A stretch of DNA of 64,000 nucleotides from Pyropia yezoensis. Its lineage: Eukaryota > Rhodophyta > Bangiophyceae > Bangiales > Bangiaceae. The translations under genes were made by a program, and so were the position numbers. Below the pieces are notes generated by a model, which was given only the letters and a program-made list of their open reading frames with translations, was not told the DNA's origin and ran no database searches. The stretch covers positions 25,693,554 through 25,757,553 of the forward strand of contig CM020619.1 of the NCBI GenBank assembly GCA_009829735.1, given 5' to 3'. This document shows, piece after piece, positions 9,562 to 19,981 of the stretch; position 1 is the first letter of the stretch, and each line of letters opens with the position of its first letter.

Positions 9562-10396
9562 GACAGCGGGGGGGGGAGTGGCCCTTGAGAGACGCCGAGC
9601 CGGCGGGCGGGGTGGGCAGCCTCGTGTGGAAAGCAGCGGGCGAGCCGCCGTTGACGTGCGGCAGGGGTTGGCGACGGTGGAGAGACGGCGGGGGGGGTAG
9701 CACCTGGCAGCCTGCTTCGGGTGGGGCGGATGGCTGGACAGCGGGTCGGTTAAGCACTCAAAAACTCTCTGAAGCAGGAAGGTCGAGGTATGGAATATAG
9801 ATGGAGTGGTGCTTGTCCGTGCGCCGCAGCCGCGGCTGCGGCGGCCGCCGCCCACTCAGCGGCCACTGCCCGCCACGACTACCGCCACCCCTGGCGGTAG
9901 TTGCCGACGCCAGCGGCCCCGCGGCTAGCCCGGTCGTGGACGCGTGGCGGGGGCGCCCGTCTGGTGCTCTGGGCAACCAGCGGCAAACCACCGCCGTGGC
10001 CGAGGCCGGGGCCCATGGCCAAGGACCCACCAGCCAGAAAGGACGAGGATGCACCCAGACACACCGTCCGGTGAGCCGCTCGCCCGCTCGCCCGTGCCGG
10101 GCTCCACCGGCAGACCGCCACGTCGTCTGCGCCCCTCCCCCCTTCCTGACTCACCCGTCGGCGATGGCAGAGGCGCTCCCCCCCCCCCCCCCCCCCCCCA
10201 CCCCAGTAGCCAGCTATCCCGGGCGCGGCCACGCGCAGGCCACCGGCGGCGGGACGGGTGGCGGGGCGAGCCTACCAACGGCCGGCCGGCCTGCTGGGGC
10301 GGGCCGTCACTCACGGGGGGGTGGGGGGGGGCTGCGACGCTGGCCGCGCGCCCGACGCCACGCCGGCAGCACCGGCGGCCGGCGTACGCGCGGAGG
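9332..10396 (+). repeat. Outer inverted-repeat arm A (contains 5' half of the fasciclin gene)
   Basis: Matches the reverse complement of 15303-16350 over about 1.05 kb, with several indels mostly in C/G runs. It covers the first ~75 codons of the fasciclin gene, its upstream region and further DNA to GTACGCGCGGAGGGCCCC at 10383-10400. The similarity stops abruptly at the AAAAGAGGCG of the gene (9332). Confidence 0.8.
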
Positions 10397-10547
10397 GCCC
10401 CATTCCATTCCCCCCCCCCCCCCCCCCCCCCCCACCCCCGATCCCCGTCGACAGAGTCGTCCAGCCGGTAGGGAGGGGTTATGCCACGCTGGCAACGCTC
10501 GTAGCCGACCGCGCACCCGGCGTCCACGGCACGCGCCCCCCCACACG

Positions 10548-11073
10548 TGGGCCCACCCCGCGCTGCTGCGGCGCCGCTTGACCCGGGAGGAAGGGGGGGG
10601 GGTCGACGGGGGGGGATCCCTAGCTTGAGGCTGGATACGCCGCCGCGCCACGGCAACGGCTGCAGCGTGCGGGGTGAGAAAGCAAGTGTGCGCCACGGGG
10701 GGGGGGGGGGGGAGAGGGCAGGGCGGCGGGGGGAGCAGGGCAGGGGGGGTTGGCGTAGAAACGGCTTGAGGGAGGGGGGCTGAGACCGCTCGGGCGGTAG
10801 GGTCCTCGCGGACCCCATTCAAGTTGGCGCCCTGCCCGCCGTGGCCGTCGCGGCCCCGCCCGTGCCGCCGTCGCGCTGGGCAGCCGCCGCGCGGCCGCGG
10901 GCGGCCACCGCCGCCGTGCCGGTGCGCTCGTGCAAGCCGACGCCGCCGCCGGCGCGCGGCCGCCACCCCGCCCCCCCCCTGTTTCCAATGCCGCGGCCCC
11001 CCCCCACGCCGAGGCCGCCGCCCGCCCGCCGCTGCCGGGCCGGCCTGCGTCGACGGGGGGGGCCTTCCCCCCC
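10548..11073 (+). repeat. Inner inverted-repeat arm B
   Basis: Matches the reverse complement of 12874-13404. Good landmarks are GCAACGGCTGCAGCGTGCGG (about 10652) with its counterpart at ~13310, and the stretch around GGCGCCCTGCCCGCCGTGGC (about 10828) with its counterpart at ~13100. Long G runs make exact indel placement uncertain. No gene recognised. Confidence 0.72.
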
Positions 11074-12873
11074 CCCCCCTCCATGGGTGGTCGTCGCTGA
11101 GCGGCAGCCGGCCCAGCAGCAGCTTCAGCGCGGCGACCTCGCGGGTGCTGCCGAAGCGGTGCTCCCCACCACCGCCGCCGCCGCCGCCGCCACCACCACC
11201 GCCGCCGCTGCCACCACCGCCGCTGCGCCGCGGCGGTCGTAGCCGCCGCTACGGCCACTACCGCCGCTGCTGCCGTGGCCGCAGCCGGCGCCGTGCCAGG
11301 CGGCGGCGCCGACGGTTGCGGCGCCCCCACTGGCAGCGGCACAGCCACCACCACCGCCACCACCGCCGGCGTTGTCGCCCCCCGTCCCATAATCCTTGCC
11401 ACAGACGCCGGCCCATCATCCCCTACCGTCCGCGACACAGCGGCGGCTCCCCATCAGCCTTGCGCGCAGAGGGGCTTACCCCCCCCCTCCACTGGCGGCC
11501 CCTCGCCGCTGCCCCCCCCCCGCAACGCCGTCTTGGAGCTCCGCCGCGGAAAGCGGCTGCCCGACGTGGGCCGCCGCCGCGTGCCCGTGCCCGCGGCGGT
11601 GACCAGCGCGGCGGCCTCTGATGCGGCGGCGGCGTGCTGCCGCCGTCGTGGCGCCGCTGGCAGCCCCACCCGCCTCAGACGATGCGTGGAGGCGGCGGCG
11701 GGAAGCGGTGGCCAGTGCCCCCTCCACGCCGCCGCTGAAAACCACCACTGCCACCGCCACCGCCGCCATCGCAACCGCCACCACAACCACCGCCACTGCC
11801 GCCGTCACCCCCGCCACCACCGGTGGTACCGCTTCCCAGCCGAGCCCGACCAACCGTGGGCACTGGTGACTGGGCGGTTGCCACCGCGGGGAGAGGCCCG
11901 CCACCGCCCATCAGGAGCACCCGGTGGTGGCGGCGGCGTGACTTTTGGGTACACGCCTGTTTGTCTTTGCGTCTGGGCTGGTGTCCATGGCTGGCATCAC
12001 CGGGCGCATTCCGTGGAGGCGGCGCAGGGCGACCAGAGGACGGCGGCTGGGGTCATGACCGACTTGCATGCGGACTCTACTGGAGTTTGGCACCCCCACG
12101 GTCCGCGCCGCGGCGCTCTTCTTCACTGCCCGCACCGGGTACAGGGTGCGCTTGCTCCATACCGCCGCCGTCCATTGGCATGGCCGTCACGTACGTACGT
12201 GACTGTCTCGGCGGCAGTGGTCGGCTCTGTGGGGGCGCTGTGGGGTGTGGAGCGAGAAACCAAAGGCGCGGAGCAGCGGCAGCGTCGGCGACGGCGGCGG
12301 CGGCCGCGGCGGCCGCGGCAACGGCGGCGGCGACTCCTCTCCACTGGCGACGGCGGGCGTCGCCGACCAGGCGCTGCCGCCGCTGCCCCTCCCCCCGACG
12401 GCCCCGCGACAGTTGTGCCAGCGGCGGCCGCTGCGGTGGCCGCGGCGGCACGCCCCCCCCCCCCCGCCCCCCGTCGCCCCCTCCGCGGGCGCCCCCACCA
12501 GCGCGGCCGCAACGCCCCGCCACGCCACCCCCCCACCCCCGCCCCCCCCCCCCCCCCCCCCGACCGCTCGAGCCGCGGGCGGCCGTCACGCGGCCGTCGC
12601 CGTCGCCACCACCGCCCGACGCGGCCGTCGGCGGAAGCGGCGGTGGCGCGTCGGCCGCGGGCGCCGCGCGGGCCGGAGGGGGGAAAGACCGCGGCGGGGG
12701 AACGGGGGGGGGGAGGAGTGGGTGCTGGAGGGGGAGGGACCGCGAGGGGAGACGGACGGCGGAGGGGAGGGCGGATTGTGACGGAGCGCCCCCACAGCGG
12801 GCTCCCCCCCCAGCAACAGCCGTGGGGGGGGCGACGGGGGGGCGCCGCCACGCGCCGCCGCGGCCACGCGGGA
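11074..12873. other. Palindrome spacer: low-complexity GC-rich DNA
   Basis: CCG/CAC-type triplet repeats dominate, so several frames stay open by composition. A short protein-like stretch (FGSTREVAALKLLLGRLPLS, minus strand, about 11150-11090) is the only non-repetitive candidate, but its frame meets a TAG at 11260-11258 and poly-G after it. It may be an exon or remnant; I do not call a gene. Confidence 0.45.
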
Positions 12874-13404
12874 AGGCACCGCCCGTCGACGCGGGCCGGC
12901 CCGGCAGCGGCGGGCGGGCGGCGACCTCGGCGTGGGGGGGGGCCGCGGCATTGGAAACAGGGGGGGGGCGGGGTGGCGGCCGCGCGCCGGCGGCGGCGGC
13001 TGTTTGCACGAGCGCGCCGGCACGGCGGCGGTGGCCGCCCGCGGCCGCGCGGCGGCTGCCCAGCGCGACGGCGGCACGGGCGGGGCCGCGACGGCCACGG
13101 CGGGCAGGGCGCCAACTTGAGTCGGGTCCGCGAGGACCCTATAGGGTAGGCCTACCGCCCGAGTGGTCCTTTAGCCCCCCTCCCTGCCGTCCCTGGGCCA
13201 ACCCCCCCCTGCCCTACTCCCCCCCCCCTGCTAGCAGCGCGCTGCCCTCTTCCCCCTCCCCCCCCGCGGCGCACACTTGCTTTCTCACCCCGCACGCTGC
13301 AGCCGTTGGCGTGGCGCGGCGGCGAATCGATGTAGCTAGAGACCCCCCCCCTCCGCCCCCTCCCCCTTCCTCGCGGCGCCGCCGCAGCGCCGGGAGGGGG
13401 GGTG
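12874..13404 (-). repeat. Inner inverted-repeat arm B'
   Basis: Inverted counterpart of 10548-11073. It ends directly against the CATCGTCTGTT module at 13407. Confidence 0.72.
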
Positions 13405-13406
13405 CG

Positions 13407-13620
13407 CATCGTCTGTTTCGGCTCAAATCCCTTCGAAGCCCTTATTATGACGACATTTCAATCGTCTATTTCGGCTCAAATCCCATCAAAGCCCGTACTT
13501 CGACAGCATTTCGATGGGCCTCGGAAGGCCTGTTAGGCCCCTTCTCGATGGAAGCTCGATGGGGCTCGATGGGACCCCGGCTCGATGGGACTCGACGAGC
13601 AATCTCCATCGAGCAAAAGC
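13407..13620 (+). repeat. TCGATGGG-rich dispersed module, copy 1
   Basis: Starts CATCGTCTGTTTCGGCTC. The segment TCGTCTRTTTCGGCTCAAAT occurs twice (about 13409 and 13458). After it come multiple TCGATGGG/CCATCGA units (13512-13612). Related modules lie at 15160-15302, 23345-23495 and 42254-42454. Boundaries on the right are approximate. Confidence 0.65.
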
Positions 13621-15159
13621 TTTACAGTATCGATACGCTGCATGTCCTGTCGCCTATTGTTCTGTCCCGCTCTCGAGAGAACTGTACGGTCTGCCGGCCC
13701 ATGCGGCGCTCTTTTATCGCTGCCGATGTGGCGGTTTTCTTTTTATCCCTGCCGATGCGTTGTATTTTTGTCTACACATCCCTACTCCCATACCTCTCCT
13801 GGCAGCCACTGGGTTCAACAGTGAACAGAGAGCACCCTTCGTGTCGTTCTGCTTTCGCAAGCCACGCAGGCGCCGCATGACTGCGGTGCCGCCGCCACCC
13901 ATGAGTGTGAGGCGGCCGCGGTGCCGCCGTCACGGTTCCGCCGTCGCACGTCCCGACGCGCCTTATCGCCCGGCACTGTATGTTACGGGGAAGCGATGCA
14001 ACAACATCGCAGTCGCAGTAGTGTCAGCCATGACCAAGTGGAAGCAAAACATACCGAAGTGCGTAGGCACCACTCAGTGACACGCACTACCAATAAGCGT
14101 ACTATCACCCACACCCGTCGCCCATCCAAGTACTGGTTGGGTGCCACGTCTCCTTCACACCCCGTGATCAAACTGCCACAGGAGCCCCTGATCACTCCTT
14201 CCCCCCCAACCACCGCTGGTAGGCGTCCGGTCTCCTCCCACTCGCCGACCCCATCGCGGGGGGGAGTCAATCCGTCGACCCCTGCGCGTCGGCCACCATG
14301 TCGCTGGCGCGGGGGTGATGTATGGGCGGCGGTCACGCTGCGGTCAGAGCGTGACGGGAGGTGCCGTGGCAGCACCCACCCACAGCGTCCTCGACCCATA
14401 ACCCCCCCGCGTCCCTTCCCCCACTCACAATACACCCCGCAACACACCGTTGAAGAACGTACGGGCACGAATGCGACCGACGCCGGCACCACAGAAAAGC
14501 GTACCAGCACAAACTTCGCCGACGCCGACGGCGGCCGCGTCGTCGCTCCCGCGGCGACAGGGGAAGGGGCGGCAGAGGTAGCGACTGGGGGGGGGGGGAG
14601 GCTGGGAGACAACCGCGGCGACGGGGGGGGGTGTCAAGCCACAACCCGGGCGATGGGCGGTGACGGCTGATGCCCATTCGTGAAGCCGATCTGCCGGCGC
14701 CGCCGACGCCGCCAATGGCAACGCCCCCGTTGGAGCGGAGTCCCCGCCGGGCGACCCCACCGCCGCGACCGCCGCTGCCGCACCGATGGACACGCTCTGC
14801 GCAAACAAGTGAGCGGAGACACACCGCCGCGACAGCGGTAGGGTGGAAGGACGATAACCATACGAAGAGCAGCACATGAGCAATGTACGTGCGCGGACGG
14901 GTGGTGCTCAATCGGTGACGCCGCTTCAAAGGTAGCTGAGAGACCCAGTTGACGTGCGGACGGCGGCGAAGTGAGGGAGAATTCCGGCCAACGGCGGAAT
15001 CTCTGCTGACAGTGAATAATTGTCCAATCAAAGTGTCCTCTTCTGGCCGGGTCTCACGATTTGGGCCTTCTTCCGAGTGCGTCTGGACGTTCGCGAGACA
15101 AGAGGACGTCGAGAGCGCGGAAAGCTGCCAAGACAGTGCCAAGACAGGTCCCATCGAAA
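13621..15159. other. Intergenic region without a supported gene
   Basis: Several 180-250-codon ORFs overlap on both strands (for example 13983-14612 minus, 13921-14670 plus), but none has domain-like sequence and they contradict each other. No RNA gene recognised. Confidence 0.4.
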
Positions 15160-15302
15160 TAGCGCTTTCGATGAGATCTTGACAGGCTAGAAACGCCCAT
15201 CGAGGCCCCGTCGAAGCCCGTCGAGACGGGCGCTCGATGGGTCGATGGGCCTCGACGGGGCTCGACGGGATCTCGATGGGATTTGAGCCGAAACAGACGA
15301 TG
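15160..15302 (-). repeat. TCGATGGG-rich dispersed module, copy 2
   Basis: Read on the minus strand from 15302 it begins CATCGTCTGTTTCGGCTC, then alternating CCCATCGA and TCGATGGG units, including CCCATCGACCCATCGA and CGATGGGCGTTTCTAGCC. The latter pair also occurs in copy 3 at 23345-23495. It abuts outer arm A' at 15303. Confidence 0.65.
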
Positions 15303-16350
15303 GGGCCCTCCGCGCGTACGCCGGCCGCCGGTGCTGCCGGCGTGTGGCGTCGGGCGCGCTGCCACCGCCGCAGCCCCCCCTCCCTTCCGTGAGTGACGGC
15401 CCGCCCCGGCAGGCCGGCCGGCCGTTGGTAGGCTCGCCCCGCCACCCGTCCCGCGGCCGGTCGCCTGCGCGTGGCCGTCCCCGGATAGCTGGCTACTGAG
15501 GTGGGGGGGGGGGGGGGGGGGGGGAAGAACGCCTCTGCCCTCGCCGACGGGTGAGTCAGGGAGGGGGGTGGGGCGCAGGCGACGTGGCGGGCTGCTGGTG
15601 GAGCCCCGCAGGGGCGAGCGGCACACGGGACGGGGTGGATGAGTGCATCCTCGTCCTTGATGGCTGGCTGGCAGGTAGTTGGCTGTGGGCCCTCACCTCG
15701 GTGGTTCGCTGCTGGTTGCCCAGAGTCCCAAAGGGGCGCCCCCGCCACGCGTCCACGACCGGGCCAACCGCCGGGCCGCTGGCCTGGGCAACTAGCTTGA
15801 GGCTAGAGACAGCCAGGGGTGTTGGCCGTGGCGGGCGGTGGCCGCTCCACGGCGGGCGGCCGTGGCGCACCGACCAGCACCACTCCACCTACCTCGACCT
15901 GCCCGCCACGGAGAGTTTTGAGTGCTCAACCGCCCCGCTGCCCAGCAGTGCGCCCCGTCCGACGCAGGCTGCCAGGTGCTACTCTCCCCACCGTCTCTCC
16001 ACCGTCGTCAACTCCCCTGAAGCGTGCCGACAGAGGCTCCGTCGCTGCTTCCGCACGACGCTGCCGCCAGCCCGCCTCCCGCCTCGACCTCTGTCAAGGG
16101 CCACTCCCCCCCCCGCTGCCATGGCGGTCAAGGTGCTGCCTCGCGTGCTGGTCGCGGCGGTGGCAGCGGCGGCTTCGGTGATCGGGGCGGCTGCGGTGGG
16201 GGCCCCCCCCCCCCCACCCCACCCTGCCGCCCCACCCCACCCCCCCCCCCCACCCGCCAAGCCTGGCGGACGTGGTGCGCGGCCGCCCCGACCTCTCCAC
16301 CGTCATTGCCCTGGGCGACTTTGCAGACGCCCGCGGGGAGCGCCTCTTTT
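15303..16350 (-). repeat. Outer inverted-repeat arm A' (duplicated fasciclin 5' region)
   Basis: Inverted copy of 9332-10396. It ends at CGCCTCTTTT (16341-16350); after that the sequence changes completely. Differences include small deletions near 15640 and in poly-C/G runs. Confidence 0.8.
16121..16350 (+). pseudogene. Truncated fasciclin-gene duplicate
   Basis: The ATG at 16121 opens the same MAVKVLPRVLVAAVAAAASV signal peptide as the gene at 8776-9561. The frame changes in the C-rich His/Pro linker: the later part (RGRPDLSTVIALGDFADARG, about 16278-16337) is in another frame. The copy stops at the codons for ERLF, before the H1 box, so no FAS1 fold can form. It is a by-product of the inverted duplication. 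Confidence 0.8.
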
Positions 16351-16693
16351 CCATGCATGGATGGTGCCCGTCTGCGCCGGAAGCGTACGACCCTCAGCTT
16401 CCTGGTGGTACCAGCAGAACAACGTGCGGGCTTGTGCAACTGGCAACTGGAAGCGTGAAGCAACAACAGTGCTCAAAATCGGCGTCCTTCAAGCCGTGAG
16501 AGGGGGTTGCAAATTCTTGCGCAAGCGGAAAACACCCAGAATGAAAGAAATTGGTGGTCCCCCTTTAGACCCCACTGCGCAGCGCCCGCAGTACAGACCC
16601 GGCGCCCACGCAAAAAACACACGCCAAGCGCTTTCATAGGAGTTTCTATACCCCGCCGCTGGAAAACCCCCTCTCAATGCCACTCGCAGCCGG

Positions 16694-18769
16694 TCAGTAC
16701 GCCGCGGCTGCCCCCGCCTTGCGCGGGTCCGACGCCGCGGCGAGCCCGCCGCCCGCAACGCCAGCGACCACCGCCTGCACCTGCGACGGGCCCCCTTTGG
16801 CGAACGCGTAGCCGCGGCCGACCAGGCCGGCACACACGGCCGCCCACGACGCGGGCGGGAGCGCCTCAAAGACGGGCACCGGCTCGACTGCACACCCCGC
16901 CTTGGCGTCTGGCACGCCCGCAACGCCCTCCATGCTCACCACCGCCGGCGACCACGGGTGGTGCATCCGCGGCGCGGCGACGGCGTCGGCCACGGCCTCG
17001 CCGCCGACGATGGCGCGCAGCAGCACCTGCGCGACAGAAGTGAGGATGCGGGTGCCCCCCGAGCCGCCGGCAACGGCCACCACCGCCCCCCCGGCGGCGG
17101 TGAGGATGGTGGGCGACATGGACGACAGCGGCCGCGCGCCCGGCGTGATGGCGTTGACGCCCGCGGCGCGGCCGCCGCCGTCGGTGGGCAGCGCAAAGTC
17201 CGCGAGCTGGTTGTTCAGGACGAGCCCCGCCGCCGCCGCGACGACGCCCGACCCGAAATTCCCATTGACCGACGACGTGATGGACACGGCGTGGCCGGCG
17301 CCGTCCACAATCGACACGTGCGTGGTGCCCGCGTCGGCGGGCGGCGACGGCGCCCGCGCCGCCGGAGGGACGTACGCGTCAGCAGGCCGCTGCCGCGGGG
17401 CGCCCAGCTGCGGCCGTACCGCGTCGATGGCGGCTTGGGCGAGGAAGAGCCGGTCCACGTCGGGCCCCACCGACGGCGCAAACGCCGGGTCCCCAACGGC
17501 CGACCGCCGCGCAAAGGCGTGCTGGGACGCCTCGAGAAACGCTGCGTACCGGTCAGCCGTGGCGTTGCGCGCCGCTGTGCCTTCGGCAACGGGCGGCAGG
17601 GGTGGCCCCTCCCCCAGGAGGCGCATCAAAAACGACACGACTGCCCCGCCCGACGACGGCGGCGGCGCGCCAAAGAGCGTCAGCGGCACGCCCGCCCACG
17701 GGCCGGCCGCGGACCCGGGTGTCCACGCCACCGCCACCGGCTCCCTGCGGGCGACGGTGTACGCGGCCAGGTCGGCGGTCGTCAGGCGGCCGCCCGCATC
17801 GGCAACGGCCGCGGCGACCGCCCGGCCGACGGGGGTGTCCCCGTAGAGGGCGCCCGGCCCGCCCGCGGCAATAGCCCGGAGGGTGGCCGCCAGCGCCGGC
17901 TGCCGCAGCGTATCCCCGACGCGCAGCAGCCGCCGCTTGCCCCGCCCACACCCGTCGCGGTCGGGGACGGTGTAGAGGGCGGCGAGGCGGGGCCACTGGG
18001 CGAGGAAGCCCGTCTCGTTTTGACGGGCGAGGCGGCGTCCGAACTCCGCCGTCACGGGGGTGGCGTCGGCCATGACGGCCGCCGCCGACACGAGGCGGCC
18101 CCACGGCAGCCGCCCGGCGTCTGCGTGGAGGGCGGCGAGGCCGGCCAGCTCACCCGGCACGCCGACGGCGAGCCCCCCCGACCAAATCTGCTCCCGGCTG
18201 ACGTTGGCGTACCGCTCCGCCGTGGCGGCGGCGGGCGCCACCTCCCGCGCGTCATAGTAGGCCACGCGGGGCGGCGTGCGGCGGCCTTTGGCCTCCCCCC
18301 CGCCCGCTGGAGCGGTGGCAAGAAGGAACGCGCCGCCGCCCAGGCCAGACGCGTAGGGCGCGAGGACGCCCTGACACAGGACCGTCACGACCGCGGCGTC
18401 GGCGGCGGAGCCGCCCCACTCGCGAAGGACGGTCAGCCCGGCGGCGGAGCACGCGGGCACGTCGGCGGCAACGGCGGCGGTGGCGCCAGCAGCGGCGTAG
18501 GGGGGAAACACGGCCGTGTGGGTGGCCGCCACCGCCCCGGGGAGGGCACCCGCCGACGCCGCGGGGACGCGGGTGACCACCGGGGCGTCGGCAACGTCGG
18601 GGTGCCCCACGGCGGGGGTGGCAGCGGCGTCGGCGGGGGTGGTACCCGCTACGGCTGCGGGCGCCGCCGCGGCGGGCATTGTCGGGGCGGCGGCGGCGAC
18701 GAGGAGGGGGCCCACGGCCACAGCGGCGAGCCACATCACACGGGCGCGGCACTTCCGTAGAGGTGCCAT
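16694..18769 (-). CDS. GGT: Gamma-glutamyltranspeptidase, 691 aa
   Basis: Cleaves gamma-glutamyl bonds of glutathione and conjugates and transfers the glutamyl group; usually extracellular or vacuolar. Start chosen at MAPLRKCRARVMWLAAVAVG, a signal-anchor-like N-terminus. An upstream in-frame ATG at 18940 would add a Ser/Pro-rich leader. Family landmarks: SGLGGGAFLL (~141-150), the autocleavage/nucleophile site GTTHVSIVDG with predicted catalytic Thr482, LNNQLADF (~518-525), RPLSSMSPTI (~546-555) and GSGGTRI (~569-575, usually GSPGGSRI). The order large subunit, Thr site, small subunit is complete. An Ala-rich insertion between the membrane segment and the enzyme (~25-75) lengthens the protein compared with bacterial enzymes (~580 aa). 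No intron needed. Confidence 0.93.
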   Translation of the reverse strand: MAPLRKCRARVMWLAAVAVGPLLVAAAAPTMPAAAAPAAVAGTTPADAAATPAVGHPDVADAPVVTRVPAASAGALPGAVAATHTAVFPPYAAAGATAAVAADVPACSAAGLTVLREWGGSAADAAVVTVLCQGVLAPYASGLGGGAFLLATAPAGGGEAKGRRTPPRVAYYDAREVAPAAATAERYANVSREQIWSGGLAVGVPGELAGLAALHADAGRLPWGRLVSAAAVMADATPVTAEFGRRLARQNETGFLAQWPRLAALYTVPDRDGCGRGKRRLLRVGDTLRQPALAATLRAIAAGGPGALYGDTPVGRAVAAAVADAGGRLTTADLAAYTVARREPVAVAWTPGSAAGPWAGVPLTLFGAPPPSSGGAVVSFLMRLLGEGPPLPPVAEGTAARNATADRYAAFLEASQHAFARRSAVGDPAFAPSVGPDVDRLFLAQAAIDAVRPQLGAPRQRPADAYVPPAARAPSPPADAGTTHVSIVDGAGHAVSITSSVNGNFGSGVVAAAAGLVLNNQLADFALPTDGGGRAAGVNAITPGARPLSSMSPTILTAAGGAVVAVAGGSGGTRILTSVAQVLLRAIVGGEAVADAVAAPRMHHPWSPAVVSMEGVAGVPDAKAGCAVEPVPVFEALPPASWAAVCAGLVGRGYAFAKGGPSQVQAVVAGVAGGGLAAASDPRKAGAAAAY

Positions 18770-19981
18770 GGTCGGATCAAAAGATGGCGGGTATGGGGGC
18801 GAGCACTGAGTCGACGGCCAAAGCACAGCCGGTCGTCCTGGTCGGCCAGAGACGGCGGCCGGTGTCGCCGAGCCGTCGAGAAGACGCAGACGCCGAGTAG
18901 GGAGGGGATGCAGCGGTGACGGCGGCGTGGTCGACACCAAACGCCTCGGCTGTATTGGAACACTGTGATGGGCTGTGGGCGGCGCACAACCACGGGAACG
19001 GCAGGAGCGGGGGCAGTGGCGTCAGGGACGCCAGGGATAGTAGGGGGCACACGGCCAGGTGATAGCACGTGGGGCTGCCTCCCATTGGCGTTGCTGTTAG
19101 GCCACCGTGCCCGCAAGGGGGGCTGGAGGGACGTGGTTCATGGGGGGCCAGGTGGCGCTCGACGCCAGCAGACGCCGCGGCGGAGAGCCGTCGACACCAA
19201 ATGGGCAAACGTCAAGCACCAATTCTGGGCGGGACTCAGGGGTGATCTGCAGCTGCCTACACTCGCGAGGGGTGGTCAGCCTCGCCTCGCGAGGCACACC
19301 CACCCCGCAGTCCCAGACCTAGATATCCAACGAGCTCGCTGGAACGGCTATCCGCAAGGACACTCCCGAAGTGGGCTCCACTGGGCTCCACACATCATCA
19401 AACTCATGATGAGTCGTCTCATCGCTGCCTCGGGCAACGAGGTGTGCGACGAGGCTCGGGCGGTGCGAGCCGCCTATTCGTGGACGCGGTAAGACATCAG
19501 GTGCAGCCAGCCTGGCAGCTGCGCCACGTGGATCAGCCTGGGCAGGTCGGTCATCCATCCCCTACGACCAGATATCTCAGACATCCACGCCAGGTGAGCG
19601 CACATCCACAATTGAATGACATGTGGCCCAGAAGAATCCTTGTTGTCACCTGGGAGAGGGGAAGGGGGGGGGGAGATCCGTCCCGGCACAGCGCTGGTGA
19701 GACCCCTTTTGGCCGCCTTGACTGCGCTTGCACGTGAAACTGCGCTTGGCGGTTGAGGTGGTCCCTGCGATTTTTTTTTTTTTGCTATGTCTTGTCTTGA
19801 CTGATGCATCCTGCGCGCCGCCAGGCCCTAGAGGTGGATTTCCTATCGCTAAAGCTTTCGGGCTTGGACGGCAGTATGCCATGTGCAAAGGTGCGAGGCG
19901 TGGACGAGCGACCAAAGCTCCTCCCTCCTCTCTGCGGCTCGTCGGTAGAGGCCAGTGACGGGCTGCTGCATGGCACTGGGC
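18770..19981. other. Intergenic between GGT and RNase H-fold genes
   Basis: About 1.2 kb with no protein-like ORF. It should contain the GGT promoter and the RNase H gene's 3' region. A CCCATTGG (CCAAT box) lies at 19081-19088 about 0.3 kb upstream of GGT, and a 13-T run at about 19770. Confidence 0.4.

Noticed and set aside
11275-13149. 624-codon ORF (plus) and overlapping 310-330-codon ORFs (minus) in the palindrome spacer
   Set aside because: Composed of CCG/GGC repeats; open in many frames on both strands and crossing inverted-repeat arms. No domain-like sequence.
14333-15748. 471-codon minus-strand ORF
   Set aside because: Spans a TCGATGGG module, an inverted-repeat arm and poly-G tracts; no coherent protein.
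16121-16350. Second functional fasciclin gene
   Set aside because: Frame break in the linker and loss of everything after the codons for ERLF, including both FAS1 H boxes.
16958-18760. 600-codon ORF on the plus strand opposite GGT
   Set aside because: Antisense shadow of a well-supported gamma-glutamyltranspeptidase; Arg/Gly/His-rich.
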